Shown here one piece after another: positions 1 through 7,469 of a DNA stretch of 24,881 bases (the stretch's first letter is position 1; each line of letters starts with the position of its first letter). A program made the position numbers and the translations under genes. Under the pieces are notes generated by a model. The model saw nothing but the letters and a program-made list of their open reading frames with translations, had not been told where the DNA came from and ran no database searches. Source of the stretch: an uncultured Alphaproteobacteria bacterium (GTDB taxonomy: Bacteria > Pseudomonadota > Alphaproteobacteria > Puniceispirillales > Puniceispirillaceae). The DNA lies in assembly GCA_913064995.1 (NCBI GenBank), contig CAJYBL010000008.1:1-24881 (forward strand). Direction: 5' to 3'.

Positions 1-126
1 AAAGACAGCAAGGTGATTGTCGCCATTAACAAGGATGATGAGGCTCCGATTTTCCAAGTTGCCGATTACGGGCTAGTGGCCGACCTTTTCGATGCGGTGC
101 CGGCGCTTGAAAAAGAGCTTGGCTAA
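1..126 (+). CDS. etfA: Electron transfer flavoprotein alpha subunit, C-terminal end (partial)
   Basis: The window opens inside a reading frame of 41 codons that ends at TAA (124-126). The residues include INKDDEAPIF and VADYGLVADLF, which match the conserved C-terminus of the ETF alpha subunit, part of the FAD-binding domain. The protein pairs with EtfB to carry electrons from acyl-CoA and other dehydrogenases to ETF:quinone oxidoreductase. Only the tail is visible, so nothing can be said about its start or promoter. The gene converges on the tlpA-like gene, with a terminator-like hairpin between them. The identification rests on the tail motif alone but is quite specific. Confidence 0.85.
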   Translation, partial: KDSKVIVAINKDDEAPIFQVADYGLVADLFDAVPALEKELG

Positions 127-166
127 TAGCACGGCCAATCAAGCCGACAGGACATAGACTAAATCA

Positions 167-196
167 GGCGCCATTGCGGTGCAGCCTTTTTACTGC
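167..196 (+). terminator. Possible intrinsic terminator after etfA
   Basis: A short imperfect hairpin (GGCGCC paired with GTGCAGCC, with bulges) is followed directly by five T residues. It lies about 40 bases after the etfA stop codon and just before the 3' end of the convergent tlpA-like gene. The stem is weak, so this is a moderate call. Confidence 0.4.
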
Positions 197-199
197 CAA

Positions 200-820
200 T
201 CACACCAACAAATGATCTTGGTTATCATAGCGTGATGGCGCTGGTGACGACTTGGCAAGGCGAAGCAGATTGCGAATTTCCGCAATCATCAGTGCCGAAT
301 CCCACTCGCGCGGGCCAACATAAACCCAGCTTTGGCTTTGGTCAGCGCTCAGCAAAAAGCTGGTTGGCAAACCCCGCACCCCCATTTCGCGCGATAGCGC
401 CGCCTTGGGATCAAACCCCATCAAAGGTCGGGTAATGCCACGATCCTGCAAAAAAGGCAGGGCCTTTTGACGACCGCCACGATCAACCGAAATCAGCAAT
501 AAAGTCACATCATCACCAAGCTGTTTGGCAGCATTGTCCAATGCGGATAATTCGGCGACACAAGGCGGGCACCATGTTGCCCAGAAATTCAGCAAAACCG
601 GCCTACCTTGCAATGACTCAAGACGAAAATCCTTGTCATTTTCATCAAGAACCATCGTTGACATTGATGGAGCGGCTTTGCCTTCTGGCGGGGTCATTGC
701 TTCGGCCAGACCCGGCCAAAGTATAAATGCCGAAAGCCCCGTTATGCTGGTGAAAAGCTGGCGTCGCGATAAAGATGCGGTTTTTGGCTGAAAATTTGAC
801 GAAAGCCGCGTATAAGACAA
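200..820 (-). CDS. Exported TlpA/ResA-like thioredoxin-fold disulfide reductase
   Basis: This is a thioredoxin-like protein of the TlpA/ResA/DsbE class, expected to act in the periplasm, often in reducing disulfides of cytochrome c or copper-site proteins. From the TTG at 820 it has 206 residues. The n-region carries SRRQLF at about 18-23, a possible Tat-type twin arginine, followed by a hydrophobic stretch ending in AEA at about 41. The active site is WCPPC (Cys84 and Cys87), and the cis-proline motif is GLPTSF at about 150-155. The start is uncertain. An ATG at 871 and a TTG at 886 are in frame, but both would overlap the start of divergent argH. The TTG at 820 has a GGGA-like ribosome site and gives a normal-length signal peptide. 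The tlpA-argH-lipoprotein-lysA neighbourhood is common in alphaproteobacteria. Confidence 0.85.
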   Translation of the reverse strand: MSYTRLSSNFQPKTASLSRRQLFTSITGLSAFILWPGLAEAMTPPEGKAAPSMSTMVLDENDKDFRLESLQGRPVLLNFWATWCPPCVAELSALDNAAKQLGDDVTLLLISVDRGGRQKALPFLQDRGITRPLMGFDPKAALSREMGVRGLPTSFLLSADQSQSWVYVGPREWDSALMIAEIRNLLRLAKSSPAPSRYDNQDHLLV

Positions 821-849
821 TGGATTTTCCCACTCTGTTGGATGTGAAC

Positions 850-2268
850 ATGGCGAAGAACGATAAAACATCGCAAGACGATTCAAAGTCTAGCATCTGG
901 GGTGGCCGATTCTCAAGCGGCCCATCGCAATTGATGCAAGATATCAATGCGTCAATTGGCTATGACAAGCGGCTTTATCGTCAGGACATTGCTGGCTCGA
1001 AAGCGCATGCCAGCATGCTTGCAGCGGTGAAAATCATTTCCAATGATGATTGCGAAGCCATTCATGGCGGGCTTGATCAGATTGCCAGTGAAATCGAGAC
1101 TGGTGATTTTGTGTTTTCCGAAGCGCTTGAAGATATACATATGAACATCGAATCGCGGCTTGCCGAATTGATTGGCGAACCAGCAAGGCGGCTTCACACC
1201 GCACGGTCACGTAATGATCAGGTGGCAACCGATTTCAAATTATGGGTTCGTGATCTGCTTGATTCAATTGATCAAGCCCTTGCCGATATGCAGGCCGCAC
1301 TTCTTGATAAGGCCGAAGCACATGCCGATCTGTTGATGCCCGGATTTACCCATCTTCAAACCGCCCAGCCGGTCACATTCGGATTTCACCTCATGGCCTA
1401 TGTTGAAATGCTGGGGCGTGATCGTGGACGGTTTGCCGATGCCAGATGCCGGTTGAATGAGTCACCGCTTGGCGCGGCGGCGCTTGCTGGCACCTCCTTT
1501 CCAACCGACCGGCATATGACCGCAAGCGCGCTTGGCTTTGACCGGCCAGCTGCCAATGCCATGGATGCGGTTTCGGATCGGGATTTCGCGCTGGAATTTC
1601 TGGCCAGTGCAGCCATTTGCTCAGTTCATCTATCACGCTTTGCCGAAGAATTGGTGATCTGGTCATCCGACCGGTTTGGCTTTATCACCTTGTCAGATGC
1701 CTTTACCACCGGATCATCAATCATGCCGCAAAAGCGCAACCCTGATGCTGCCGAACTTGTGCGCGCCAAGCCCGGGCGGATCATCGGTGCCTTGACCGGT
1801 TTACTTATCGTGTTAAAGGGGCTTCCGCTTGCCTATGGCAAAGATATGCAGGAAGACAAAGAAGGGGTGTTTGACGCGGCTGATGCGCTTGGCATCGCGC
1901 TTGCCGCAACCACTGGCATGATCCGCGATATGACACCACAGCCAGATGCCATGCTGGCAGCGCTGAAAACTGGTTTCCCAACAGCCACTGATCTGGCTGA
2001 TTATATGGTTCGCGAGCTTGGCATGCCATTTCGTGAAGCCCACCATGCCAGCGGCGCCATTGTTGCCGAAGCCGCAGCCAAAGGACTTGATCTTGAAGAG
2101 ATGAGCCTTGAAACTTTACAAGCCATTGAACCACAAATCAAACCCGATATTATCGGCTTGCTGTCGGTGGCAAGTGCGGCCGCAGCGCGAACCAGCTTTG
2201 GCGGCACCGCACCTGACGAAGTGCGCGCACGAATTGCCGATGCCCGTCAACGTTTTGCCATTCAATAG
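850..2268 (+). CDS. argH: Argininosuccinate lyase
   Basis: The enzyme catalyses the last step of arginine synthesis, argininosuccinate to arginine plus fumarate, in the cytoplasm. It belongs to the fumarase/aspartase superfamily. The 472-residue product has normal length. Visible motifs are WGGRF (17-21), HTARSRNDQ (116-124), TH-Q around 167-170, and the superfamily signature GSSIMPQKRNP (288-298) with the mobile-loop catalytic serine. I chose the ATG at 850 because WGGRF normally lies within about 20 residues of the start. In-frame ATGs at 820 and 775 would add residues without family support. The gene is divergent from the tlpA-like gene and is followed 30 bases later by a small lipoprotein gene, then lysA. 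All three are probably co-transcribed. Confidence 0.97.
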   Translation: MAKNDKTSQDDSKSSIWGGRFSSGPSQLMQDINASIGYDKRLYRQDIAGSKAHASMLAAVKIISNDDCEAIHGGLDQIASEIETGDFVFSEALEDIHMNIESRLAELIGEPARRLHTARSRNDQVATDFKLWVRDLLDSIDQALADMQAALLDKAEAHADLLMPGFTHLQTAQPVTFGFHLMAYVEMLGRDRGRFADARCRLNESPLGAAALAGTSFPTDRHMTASALGFDRPAANAMDAVSDRDFALEFLASAAICSVHLSRFAEELVIWSSDRFGFITLSDAFTTGSSIMPQKRNPDAAELVRAKPGRIIGALTGLLIVLKGLPLAYGKDMQEDKEGVFDAADALGIALAATTGMIRDMTPQPDAMLAALKTGFPTATDLADYMVRELGMPFREAHHASGAIVAEAAAKGLDLEEMSLETLQAIEPQIKPDIIGLLSVASAAAARTSFGGTAPDEVRARIADARQRFAIQ

Positions 2269-2298
2269 GGTAAGAAAACCACGGTTAAAGGAGCCGCT

Positions 2299-2436
2299 AT
2301 GCAACGCAAACTCATTCTTGGCAGCCTGATCGGCCTGATGCTAACGCTTGGCCTTGCCGCCTGTGGCAAGCGCGGTGATCCTTATCGGCCCTCTGAAGTT
2401 CCGGCCGCAAGTCAGAACGAAACCCCCGCCGGCTAG
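2299..2436 (+). CDS. lptM: Small LptM/YifL-like lipoprotein
   Basis: This 45-residue protein has a textbook lipoprotein signal. It starts MQRK, continues with a hydrophobic core, and has a lipobox L-A-A-C with Cys22, followed by GKRGDPYRP. The Cys-Gly-x-x-Gly-Asp-Pro arrangement matches the LptM/YifL lipoprotein family. In Escherichia coli LptM helps the LPS transporter LptD-LptE to mature. That role is family knowledge and is not shown here. A strong ribosome site, AAAGGAG (2287-2293), lies five bases before the ATG. The gene sits between argH and lysA, which is the usual place for this lipoprotein in proteobacteria. The mature peptide would be only about 24 residues, Pro/Ala-rich at the end. 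Confidence 0.85.
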   Translation: MQRKLILGSLIGLMLTLGLAACGKRGDPYRPSEVPAASQNETPAG

Positions 2437-2464
2437 CTTTGGCACTTTAGGAGCAACCGCCATT

Positions 2465-3742
2465 ATGTTCGCTTTTCACCGTGATGACAGCCAACAGCTT
2501 TGCGTTGACGGGCTGTCCCTTGCCGATATTACCGCAAGCTATGGATCGCCACTTTATGTCTATTCAGGCAGCGGTATCACCGAGGCCTTTACCCAGTTTC
2601 AAGCCGCAGTTGCGCCGGTATCTGGCAAGGTACATTTCGCCATGAAAGCCAATTCAACGCTCGGGGTTTTGGCGCTTATCGGGCGGCTTGGCGGCGGCAT
2701 GGATATTGTGTCTTCGGGTGAATTGGCTCGCGCGCAAGCCGCCGGTATTGATCCGGCAGATGTGGTGTTTTCCGGCGTTGGCAAAACCGATGATGATATC
2801 CGCCAAGCATTGGCTTGTGGCATTGGCCAGATCAATGCAGAATCCGTCCCCGAAGTCAGCGCAATTAGTGCCATTGCCGCCGATATGGGTGTTCTGGCAC
2901 CCGTGGCGTTGCGGGTGAATGTCGATGTCAATCCGGGAACCCACGCCAAAATTTCAACCGGTCAGCGCGATACTAAATTCGGTATCTCAACCAACGAGCG
3001 CGAAGCAAGCGACCTTTATCGGGTTCTATGCGATGACCCACATATCCAGCCTGCCGGTCTGGCCGTTCATATCGGATCACAAATTTGCAATCTAGCGCCT
3101 TTTGAAGCGGCGTACTCGGCGCTTTTGACGCTTGCCAATGAATTGCGCAATGCCGGAATGCCAGTGCCGAATCTTGATCTTGGCGGCGGCGTCGGGGTTG
3201 ATTATAATATGGCTGCCCCCACCGATTTCACCGCCTATGGCAAGCTGGTTGAACGTCTTTTCAAGGATCAGGGCTTTACCTTTGGATTCGAGCCAGGTCG
3301 TGCCATCATTGCCAATAATGGCGTTCTGGTGACCAAGGTCATTTATGTCAAACAGGGCGATAATAAGCGGTTTGTCATTGTCGATGCGGCGATGAATGAC
3401 CTGTTGCGGCCAACTTTATATGAGGCGCATCACGCCATTTGGCCAATTGCCGCGCCACAGCCATCAATCGGCAAAGCCGATATTGTTGGACCAGTTTGCG
3501 AAACCGGCGATTATCTTGGGCTTGACCGTGATATGCCCAATCTGACAAATGGCGATGCATTGGCGGTGATGTCGGCTGGTGCTTATGGCGCGGTCATGGC
3601 GTCAAGCTATAATAGCCGGTCACCCGCCGCCGAAGTAATGGTTCTTGACGGCAAAGCGTATCTATTGCGCGGCGCAAGACCCATTGCTGAAATAATCAAT
3701 GATGAGTCAATTCCCGATTTTACCGCGGCGACAAAAGATTGA
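2465..3742 (+). CDS. lysA: Diaminopimelate decarboxylase
   Basis: This PLP-dependent fold-III decarboxylase converts meso-diaminopimelate to L-lysine. From ATG 2465 it has 425 residues, the usual length. Lys61 in HFAMKAN is the expected Schiff-base lysine. HIGSQ (202-206) and EPGR (276-279) are the PLP-phosphate and substrate loops. CETGD (345-349) supplies the active-site cysteine of the partner subunit, and Tyr374 lies in AGAYG. An in-frame upstream extension to 2348 overlaps the lipoprotein gene and adds nothing family-like. A TAGGAGCAA ribosome site precedes ATG 2465. It is the last gene of the argH-lptM-lysA set. Confidence 0.97.
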   Translation: MFAFHRDDSQQLCVDGLSLADITASYGSPLYVYSGSGITEAFTQFQAAVAPVSGKVHFAMKANSTLGVLALIGRLGGGMDIVSSGELARAQAAGIDPADVVFSGVGKTDDDIRQALACGIGQINAESVPEVSAISAIAADMGVLAPVALRVNVDVNPGTHAKISTGQRDTKFGISTNEREASDLYRVLCDDPHIQPAGLAVHIGSQICNLAPFEAAYSALLTLANELRNAGMPVPNLDLGGGVGVDYNMAAPTDFTAYGKLVERLFKDQGFTFGFEPGRAIIANNGVLVTKVIYVKQGDNKRFVIVDAAMNDLLRPTLYEAHHAIWPIAAPQPSIGKADIVGPVCETGDYLGLDRDMPNLTNGDALAVMSAGAYGAVMASSYNSRSPAAEVMVLDGKAYLLRGARPIAEIINDESIPDFTAATKD

Positions 3743-4264
3743 TCCCTAGTCAAAAATAAACCGTGAAACCTGCATAACGCTGACTTCGGCCCTAGCACCT
3801 GCGTTAATATCAAGCCGTAAAAAACGAGCTTTAATGATTGGCGGCAATATGAAAAGACCAATCCGGTGGAAGCCCAAGATTAATTTATAGAAATAAGCGA
3901 TTAGAATGCGCGGCTTTGTATAAGTGTTGTCATTAACCTAGGGCAAATCAGAACGGCCATCACCGGCAAACGAGTCTTGGGAACACATGGAACGAGGTTT
4001 GGCATATCCTGCCGGTCGCCACTGGTCAAAAGCCGCGATGTTCGAATATAACACAAATCATTCAGTGAACAAACTGTCCTGCCGGATGCGGCCCAAGGCG
4101 ATAGACGCGGAAAATCGTTTGGCATTACTGACAGATCAGTAGCATAGCAGCCTATTGGTTAAGCGTTTTTTTATTTGTTTCTAATGCAAACGAGATTTTG
4201 CAAAAATATCCCAAGCGCGAATTTGGCTAGCCATTCCGACCAAAATCATATTATCAATAGCCCT
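3743..4264. other. Non-coding stretch between lysA and the DUF218 gene
   Basis: No convincing gene is seen in these roughly 520 bases. A 51-residue plus-strand reading frame runs from ATG 3987 to TAG 4142, with a weak GGGA ahead of it. A 74-residue minus-strand frame at 3901-4125 lies opposite. Neither resembles a known family, and the two cannot both be real. A 6-base inverted repeat (TACTGA / TCAGTA, 4126-4141) has no following T-run, so it is not a standard terminator. A T-rich tract (4166-4180) precedes the next gene and may belong to its promoter. Confidence 0.5.
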
Positions 4265-4900
4265 ATGATGCGGTTTAAAACAGTTTTATCGGCACAGACT
4301 AGGATGGCGGCAAAATCACTATTGATCGTCCTGCTTCTTGGATGCGCCTTATTTATGGCGGGCCTACAGCATTTTATTCTTACCCTTCCCAAACCAGCCC
4401 TCGTTGCCACCTCCACCGACGGCATTGTCGTGATTACCGGCGGCCAGCAACGGCTTGCCGACGGGTTTAACCTGTTGCAAAGCGGTGCCGGCAAAGCGCT
4501 TTTGGTATCGGGTGTCGGGAAAGGGGTCAGCAAAGCCGTTCTTGCCGATGAGTTGAATTTAAACCCGCGTGAAACAGCCCTTCTTGAATGCTGCGTCACG
4601 CTGGAATTTCAGGCAGGCGATACAAGAGGGAATGCGGTTGCCGCAGGCAAATGGGCTCAGGCAAATGGGTTCAGATCATTGCAATTAGTAACGGCGAATT
4701 ATCATATGCCGCGCGCCAAAGCCATTTTCACCCGTAAATTGTCCAATATTGCTCTGTCTTACTGGCCGGTTAGCCCCGATGACCTTGATCTGGATATCTG
4801 GTGGAAAACCCCGCCAATCATCCGGCTTTTAGCCCGCGAATATGCAAAATATCTAACCGAGCCAATGGCCCATCTAATCCTGACCAGCATCAATGATTGA
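4265..4900 (+). CDS. DUF218/YdcF-ElyC family membrane-anchored protein
   Basis: From the ATG at 4265 the product has 211 residues. One N-terminal transmembrane segment (SLLIVLLLGCALFMAGL) is followed by a soluble DUF218 domain, presumably periplasmic. Conserved DUF218 pieces are VVITGGQQRLADG, LLVSG, GDTRGNA and TANYHMPRA. Relatives in E. coli (ElyC, SanA) affect envelope integrity and polyprenyl-phosphate-linked steps, but the biochemical activity of the family is poorly settled. The start is uncertain: ATG 4184 and TTG 4175 are in frame but add a polar N-terminus before the membrane helix, and no candidate has a clear ribosome site. Its last 27 bases overlap the 3' end of the convergent prephenate dehydrogenase gene. 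Confidence 0.85.
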   Translation: MMRFKTVLSAQTRMAAKSLLIVLLLGCALFMAGLQHFILTLPKPALVATSTDGIVVITGGQQRLADGFNLLQSGAGKALLVSGVGKGVSKAVLADELNLNPRETALLECCVTLEFQAGDTRGNAVAAGKWAQANGFRSLQLVTANYHMPRAKAIFTRKLSNIALSYWPVSPDDLDLDIWWKTPPIIRLLAREYAKYLTEPMAHLILTSIND

Positions 4901-5752
4901 TCGCCGGATTTCGCGGGTTCGCGAAAATAATTCTTCCAGCTTGTCACCCTCTTGCCAGCGAATAGCGCGTTGAAGATAGCTAAGATCCTCGGAAAAACGC
5001 TGCAGCATCTCAAGAACTGCCGTGTCATTATTCAAAAACACATCACGCCACATCACCGGATCAGACGCGGCAATGCGGGTAAAATCGCGAAATCCTGATG
5101 CCGAAAAGCGGATCACATCATTTTTAAGCTGTGTTTCCAGATCAACAGCAGTGCCAACAATCGTATAGGCAATCAAATGCGGCAGATGCGAGGTCAGCGC
5201 CAACACCTTGTCATGATAATCAGCGCTCATTCGCTCGGTTACTGAACCAAGGCCTGTGATAAAGGATTCAAACCGCACAATATCGGCTTCATCAGCGTCA
5301 AGCGGAAGGATAACCCAATAGCGTTCATCAAAAAGTGATTCAAATCCAGCACCCGGCCCTGAGTGCTCGGTCCCGGCAAGCGGATGCGACGGCAACCAGA
5401 TAATATCATCGCGCAAATGGGGGCCAACATCGTGAACAACCGATCTTTTGGTCGATCCGGTGTCGGTTAGCACCGCGCCCGATTTCATATGTGGCACAAT
5501 CTGTTCGGCGATTTCGCCAACCGCGCCAACCGGCACCGCCAAAATGACAAGATCGGCATCAGCAACCGCATGCACCGCATCAGCCTCGAATGAATCGACA
5601 AGCTGGAGACGCGCAGCCACTGCCGCCACTTCGGGCGATTGGTCACTGCCAAAAATCGTTTTAGCAAGCCCGGCGCGCCGCGTTGCAAGCGCAATCGACG
5701 CACCAATCAGCCCCATGCCGATCACCGCTACCTTGTCGTAAATCACTGTCAT
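4874..5752 (-). CDS. tyrA: Prephenate/arogenate dehydrogenase family protein
   Basis: This NAD(P)-dependent dehydrogenase of tyrosine synthesis (the TyrA/TyrC type without a mutase domain) has 292 residues. GMGLIG (12-17) is the Rossmann nucleotide loop. SHPLAGTEHSGP (about 122-133) carries the substrate-binding histidine and the TEHSG motif. SHLPH (188-192) and the GFRDFTRIA stretch are typical of the helical C-terminal domain. Whether prephenate or arogenate is preferred cannot be read from the sequence. The gene is the last of a minus-strand set after the methyltransferase and the separate chorismate mutase, which makes the product prephenate. An aromatic aminotransferase gene is often found in such clusters but is absent here. 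Confidence 0.93.
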   Translation of the reverse strand: MTVIYDKVAVIGMGLIGASIALATRRAGLAKTIFGSDQSPEVAAVAARLQLVDSFEADAVHAVADADLVILAVPVGAVGEIAEQIVPHMKSGAVLTDTGSTKRSVVHDVGPHLRDDIIWLPSHPLAGTEHSGPGAGFESLFDERYWVILPLDADEADIVRFESFITGLGSVTERMSADYHDKVLALTSHLPHLIAYTIVGTAVDLETQLKNDVIRFSASGFRDFTRIAASDPVMWRDVFLNNDTAVLEMLQRFSEDLSYLQRAIRWQEGDKLEELFSRTREIRRSIIDAGQD

Positions 5753-5806
5753 TCTTCTGCTTTCATTCCATGTCTTTGCTGTTCAACCACCAAGCTTTTC
5801 TGGATT

Positions 5807-6499
5807 CTAGCGTGCATAGATCCCAACAAGGCGGGCGTCGGGCGGCAAGTTGGCTGGCGGATCGACAACATCGTCATTGCCATAATGGCCATCAATCATT
5901 TTCAGAGCAAAACCATCTGTCGCTGGCACAGCAAAAAGGCTTATGTCATCACCAGACGGGTCTGGCAAGTAATCGGCGACAATATAGGCAGGATGCAATG
6001 ATGGCATGTCATAAAGCGGGGTGCGGGCAATAATCGAAAGATGTCGGTGCTGATCCAGCGCGGCTAAAAGCGCCTCGATGTCATGATTGGCAGGAACCAA
6101 CCCGTAACGGCATTGCCCTGAGACGACTGCATCCAATAGCGGCGTCATTTGGTTAAAGCTTGTTGACACAAGCGCGCTTCCCACATGCCATGCGGCGGCA
6201 GGCATCACCATTTCATGAACGGCAAAGGCCAGATCGCCATTTTGCCGACTAAGGCTGGCGGCCATAATCTGTCGCCACACACCCAGAATAACCGCTGGTG
6301 ATAAATCTTGGCCATTGGCCTTGCTGTTGATCACAAGCTGGCGCACCAAGGTTGCCTCACGGCCTGGGCGAAAGGCAGCGGTGCCATTTTTGGCGGAAAT
6401 CACCTGATCAGACAATTTCATACGCTTGGCCAAGGCCTGTAAAATCTCATTATCAAGATTATCGATGGCACTTCGCAATTGGTTCAGATCTTCACTCAT
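5807..6499 (-). CDS. Chorismate mutase (AroQ-type) with an additional C-terminal domain
   Basis: The product has 230 residues from ATG 6499, which lies just after a G-rich stretch. Residues 1-90 form an AroQ-type chorismate mutase domain: LRSAID with Arg9, Arg26 in LAKRMKL, Lys37 in ISAKN, FRPGRE with Arg47/Glu48, and Gln86 at the end of IMAASLSRQ. This fits the known active-site set of the helical mutase, which converts chorismate to prephenate. The remaining 140 residues are not a normal prephenate dehydratase domain: I see no GPxGT motif. However, a segment such as GLVPANHDIEALL resembles a decayed version of the dehydratase VPIENS region. It is probably regulatory or structural. The gene lies between a methyltransferase gene and tyrA on the same strand. 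Confidence 0.85.
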   Translation of the reverse strand: MSEDLNQLRSAIDNLDNEILQALAKRMKLSDQVISAKNGTAAFRPGREATLVRQLVINSKANGQDLSPAVILGVWRQIMAASLSRQNGDLAFAVHEMVMPAAAWHVGSALVSTSFNQMTPLLDAVVSGQCRYGLVPANHDIEALLAALDQHRHLSIIARTPLYDMPSLHPAYIVADYLPDPSGDDISLFAVPATDGFALKMIDGHYGNDDVVDPPANLPPDARLVGIYAR

Positions 6500-6586
6500 A
6501 CCCAATGTTCCCAGCCTTCTAAACCAATATCCTTCGATCAAGGCCATGTTGTGCGGTTGACAGCCAGATATGGCCACAGCCGCGAT

Positions 6587-7327
6587 TCAAATTTTTGGCG
6601 ACAACACCCCACGAGATTGCCCCACCAAGGCAGGCGTAGCCGCGGTTTCACGGCGCTGCAGTCTACTTGTCTTTCCCGAAGGTGCATAGAGCATTTTATC
6701 AGCCTCGACAAGAAGAACGCCGCCCATCGCTGGCCACCAGCGGCTGCCGATTCGTTCAATCGCTGGCGCAAAACGCTGGAAAAACGGGCCCGCCAAAGGT
6801 GGCATAAATGCAATTCGGCGAGTTTGACGCGGGATAAACCCATGTCCCTGCAATAATCGGCGAAGTTGGCGGCCGGAATAGGGACGACCATGCCCAAAGG
6901 GCGTGCGTTCGGCCTTGGCCCAAAGCCCGCTTCGGTTTGGCACAATCACCAGCAATCGTCCGGCACCATCAAGAACCCGCCAGCATTCATCAAGACATTG
7001 CCCGGGATCATGTTCAAATTCCAAAGCATGAACCAACAAAAGACGGTCAACGTGAACATCAGGAAGCGGAAGATTCAGTGGATCGACAAGGCAATTGCGA
7101 ACCGATGATGAATTTGGCCAAGACGCCGCACCCCGGCGCGCCGGCATAAGCCCAAGCGGTATCGGCGGCTTAGGATCAAGAAAAGGCTGGGCATATCCCA
7201 AAAAGGCCAATGACAAGGGTGATCCGGCATGCCAGAACAGGTCAAGCTGACGCCGAATGAGATCAGCAACACTTTGCCCAAGCTTAGTTTGATAAAACCG
7301 TTTAAATTCGGCGATATCATCATACAT
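6587..7327 (-). CDS. SAM methyltransferase-like protein (alphaproteobacterial family)
   Basis: From ATG 7327 the product has 246 residues. The first in-frame ATG, at 7351, has no ribosome site, whereas AGGGG precedes 7327. The family shows MYDDIAEFKRFY at the N-terminus, FLGYAQPFLDP (about 42-52) where class I methyltransferases have their glycine-rich SAM loop, DRLLLVHALE (94-103), ECWRVLDGAGRLLVIVPNRSGLW (114-136) and TPFGHGRPYS (142-151). These are hallmarks of a methyltransferase-like family common in alphaproteobacteria, with substrate unknown to me. The SAM loop lacks the usual GxGxG, so catalytic activity is uncertain. It is the first gene of the minus-strand set with chorismate mutase and tyrA, and is divergent from phaR. 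Confidence 0.85.
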   Translation of the reverse strand: MYDDIAEFKRFYQTKLGQSVADLIRRQLDLFWHAGSPLSLAFLGYAQPFLDPKPPIPLGLMPARRGAASWPNSSSVRNCLVDPLNLPLPDVHVDRLLLVHALEFEHDPGQCLDECWRVLDGAGRLLVIVPNRSGLWAKAERTPFGHGRPYSGRQLRRLLQGHGFIPRQTRRIAFMPPLAGPFFQRFAPAIERIGSRWWPAMGGVLLVEADKMLYAPSGKTSRLQRRETAATPALVGQSRGVLSPKI

Positions 7328-7342
7328 CCGGTCTTGACCCCT

Positions 7343-7440
7343 TTGCTGCATTGCATTTGATTTGTCAGGAATTAAAGCATATATTGCAAAAAATTATTTT
7401 GCACTGCAACATTGCGTCTTTGGAAAACATTTGCTAGCAA
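7343..7440. promoter_or_regulatory. TTGC/GCAA-rich palindromic region, candidate PhaR operator
   Basis: TTGC or its complement GCAA occurs at 7343, 7351, 7384, 7386, 7399, 7406, 7412, 7431 and 7437. The best elements are a perfect 7-base inverted repeat, TGCAAAA-5-TTTTGCA (7385-7403), and the palindrome TTGCTAGCAA (7431-7440). PhaR repressors are reported to bind TGC-rich inverted sequences and to repress their own gene, so an autoregulatory operator is a reasonable inference. Confidence 0.5.
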
Positions 7441-7469
7441 TATCGCAGTATGCCATTTCCGAGATGTTT

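Noticed and set aside
3987..4142. 51-residue plus-strand reading frame with a weak GGGA upstream
   Set aside because: No family resemblance, a poor ribosome site, and an equally long frame on the opposite strand; likely chance.
4874..4900. 27-base overlap of the DUF218 and tyrA 3' ends as a possible error
   Set aside because: Both reading frames keep family-like ends and convergent overlaps of this size are ordinary.
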